Positions 4,993-6,630 of a stretch of DNA of 6,630 nucleotides are shown here, in pieces. The position numbers were made by a program, and so were the translations under genes. The first letter of the stretch is position 1. Each line of letters begins with the position of its first letter. Source of the DNA: Planctomycetota bacterium (GTDB lineage: Bacteria > Planctomycetota > UBA1135 > GCA-002686595); contig JAPKBY010000103.1 in assembly GCA_028823185.1 (NCBI GenBank), forward strand, positions 1-6,630. Direction: 5' to 3'. The notes beneath the pieces were generated by a model. The model searched no databases, was not told where the DNA came from, and saw only the letters and a list, made by a program, of their open reading frames with translations.

Positions 4993-6630
4993 GTGCGCCT
5001 TCGCCAACCTACCCCTTGGCTCGCCCTCGGACTGGCCTTCCTCGCAGTCTCTGCTGCGGCTCGTATCGTCGACCTCCCCACGCTCTCGATAGAGCCGGCG
5101 CGATCAAAGGTCGCTCACCTCGACGCAGACGCGAGCGCTCGCTTAGAGAGCCTGCTCACGGGAGACCTTCACGCGACCATCGAATACTGGGTGACACCTA
5201 AGTCACAGCTCCCACCAGAGCTCCGAGAGCTGGAGCCGCGAGTCCGCGCCGCCTTCGAGGCCCTCAGAGCTGCGCGACCTCAGAGGCTCCACCTCAGCGT
5301 CCATCACCCAGAAGACTCGCCGCAGCTTCAAGCGCACCGCTCAGAGCTCGGGCACCGCACAACGCGCGTCCCATTCATCCTCGATGACCAGTGGTCCGAG
5401 TCAGAGTTCACTTCAAGCCTTCGCTTCACCCTTGGAGCGAGCCCTGCATCTATTCGCAACGGTCTGCTCCCCACACACACAGCCGACCTCCCTCTGCTGC
5501 TGCTCACTCACCTTGAGGAGCTCGCCTCCCCCACGAAGCCGCGCGTCTTGCTCGACGCTCCAGAAGGCTTCGTTGCGCTAGCGAGCCTGCTGAAGGACCG
5601 CGCTGAGGTCACGCGAGCCTCCATAGCTGATCTCTCCGAGCATGGCCCGACAGACCTCATCGTTTGGATCGAACCGAAAGATGTCTCTGCGCGAGCTCTG
5701 GCGCAGCTCGAAGCGCACATGCGACGCGGAGGTGAAATCCTCCTAGCAGGCAGCTCGACGCGCTCCGCTTTCGGACGCAGCGAGGGTGAGACCTTCGTCC
5801 GACTGAGCTCGTCCTCTGGCTTTAGCAGCGCGCTGGGCTCACTCGGCGCAGGAGCGAGGCAGGGCGTCTTGCTCGATCCATTGAGCGACGCGATCCCGAT
5901 CTCCGAAGAGGAGAGCCTGGCGGCTCCCCACCTCCTGGCTGTGCCTGCGCCCAACCAAGATTTCCGCGTCCTCGAAGATCAACCCAATGGCTCTCTCCTC
6001 TTTGACTCAGCGACCGCGCTCGAGCTCGACCCTGGACGCCTCAGCGAGCACGGCTTCCGGGCAGAGGTGCTCGCGACCTCGAGCCCTCGCGCTGTCCTGG
6101 CTACAGCTCCTAGCTCACTGATCAGCCTGAAGCAGCTCGCAGAGCTCCAGGGGGTGCCGGCATCGCGCGCTCCAATCGCTGCGCTCTTAACTCATGAAGA
6201 CCCTCTCAGAGGGCGAGCGCTGATCCTCGGCAGCAGCAGCCCGCTCGCGGACACGCACCTCGCTGATGAGCGCTTCAGTCACCTCGCCTTAGTGCGAGTC
6301 CTCTTAGATAGCCTGACTTCATCAGATCGCGTCCTCCTTCAACGTGTGAGCGCGTCTCGTACACAGAACCTGCCAGAGCTCTCTTCAGGGACGCGAGCCC
6401 GGGCGCGGCTCTTCACCGTCTTCCTGATACCGCTGCTCATCACATGTCTCTTTCTTCTGCGCCGAGATCAACGCAGTGGAGTTCGCTACGCGCCTCGAGT
6501 CGCCGCGCTGCTAGCGATCCTCGCTGCACCTCTCCTAATCAGCATCCTCTTGTCTCCCCTGAGAGGCGTCGGGCAAGATGCGAGCGCGGATCATCGCCAC
6601 CGACTCGATGCAGAGAGCGCGGCCTATTTC
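4993..6630 (+). CDS. gldG: GldG-like ABC transporter auxiliary protein, C-terminally incomplete
   Basis: From GTG 4993 the frame stays open for 546 codons to the window edge. A TM helix at about 9-26 is followed by a large domain (about 27-465) predicted to lie outside the membrane, a second helix at about 471-490 (LFTVFLIPLLITCLFLL), an Arg-rich loop RRDQRSGVR (490-498) and a third helix at about 502-522. Known of the family: GldG/ABC_transp_aux proteins have an N-terminal helix, a GIFT-like domain (here TIEYWVTPKSQLP to LHLSVHHPED), a region with 'L..LE.HMRRGGEILLAG' (237-253), a late 'RALILGSSSPLAD' and 'LALVRVLLDSL' block (408-441), and one C-terminal helix before a basic tail. All appear here in order. 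Sequence identity to any one homolog looks low. The third helix and the following DASADHRHRLDAESAAYF do not belong to a single GldG unit. Start: GTG 4993 follows the gldF stop by 2 bp; GTG 4963 is an alternative. It should complete the complex with the two upstream proteins. Confidence 0.8.
   Translation, partial: MRLRQPTPWLALGLAFLAVSAAARIVDLPTLSIEPARSKVAHLDADASARLESLLTGDLHATIEYWVTPKSQLPPELRELEPRVRAAFEALRAARPQRLHLSVHHPEDSPQLQAHRSELGHRTTRVPFILDDQWSESEFTSSLRFTLGASPASIRNGLLPTHTADLPLLLLTHLEELASPTKPRVLLDAPEGFVALASLLKDRAEVTRASIADLSEHGPTDLIVWIEPKDVSARALAQLEAHMRRGGEILLAGSSTRSAFGRSEGETFVRLSSSSGFSSALGSLGAGARQGVLLDPLSDAIPISEEESLAAPHLLAVPAPNQDFRVLEDQPNGSLLFDSATALELDPGRLSEHGFRAEVLATSSPRAVLATAPSSLISLKQLAELQGVPASRAPIAALLTHEDPLRGRALILGSSSPLADTHLADERFSHLALVRVLLDSLTSSDRVLLQRVSASRTQNLPELSSGTRARARLFTVFLIPLLITCLFLLRRDQRSGVRYAPRVAALLAILAAPLLISILLSPLRGVGQDASADHRHRLDAESAAYF

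Noticed and set aside
5016..5201. Small plus-strand open frames just downstream of the gldF-like gene (also 5384-5581)
   Set aside because: They are in a different frame from the continuous GldG-like reading frame starting at GTG 4993 and have no supporting motif.
5508..5954. Minus-strand open frame of 148 codons opposite the GldG-like gene
   Set aside because: The plus-strand frame stays open for 546 codons, follows the operon logic and shows GldG-type features. The antisense product is Ser/Arg/Ala-rich with no recognisable motif.

Overview
The window is a GC-rich, densely coding bacterial segment that most likely comes from a member of the Planctomycetota. Three things suggest this: a secreted FG-GAP/VCBS protein with the WFxAPxDP-type motifs common in that phylum, a GldA/GldF/GldG-type ABC-2 export operon, and gene starts without Shine-Dalgarno sequences. 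The assignment is an inference from gene content, not a proof.

Layout: (1) 1-172, minus strand: the N-terminal 57 codons of an amidohydrolase of the dihydropyrimidinase/D-hydantoinase kind, running off the left edge. (2) 173-236: a 64-bp divergent promoter region. (3) 237-1334, plus: an exported seven-repeat FG-GAP/VCBS beta-propeller protein. (4) 1337-3421, minus: a full-length M3 zinc metallopeptidase, oligopeptidase A (PrlC), converging on gene 3 with only 2 bp between the stop codons. (5) 3422-3521: a 100-bp divergent promoter region. (6) 3522-6630, plus: a compact operon of an ABC ATPase (GldA-like), an ABC-2 membrane protein (GldF-like, overlapping by 4 bp) and a large GldG-like membrane-anchored protein that starts with GTG 2 bp after gldF and runs off the right edge with 546 uninterrupted codons.

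How the genes work together: the three-gene cluster should encode one membrane complex. The ATPase would energise the six-helix permease, and the GldG-like subunit would place one, and perhaps two, large domains on the outer face of the membrane. Gliding itself should not be assumed; such gldAFG-like sets occur in many non-gliding bacteria. PrlC is a cytoplasmic peptide-degrading housekeeping enzyme, the amidohydrolase is probably catabolic or pyrimidine-related, and the propeller protein is exported. There is no sign that these three belong to a shared pathway.

The most interesting observation is regulatory. A TAYCCT hexamer occurs four times in the window on both strands by my reading. All four copies lie in the two divergent intergenic regions, one for each of the four gene starts, and each points at its gene. 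In three cases it ends 6-8 nt before the ATG, with no Shine-Dalgarno sequence, which suggests a -10-type element driving leaderless mRNAs. The second notable point is the right end, where the GldG-like protein seems to begin a second GldG-like module in the same polypeptide. I found no RNA genes, mobile elements, CRISPR arrays or intergenic stretches longer than 100 bp.
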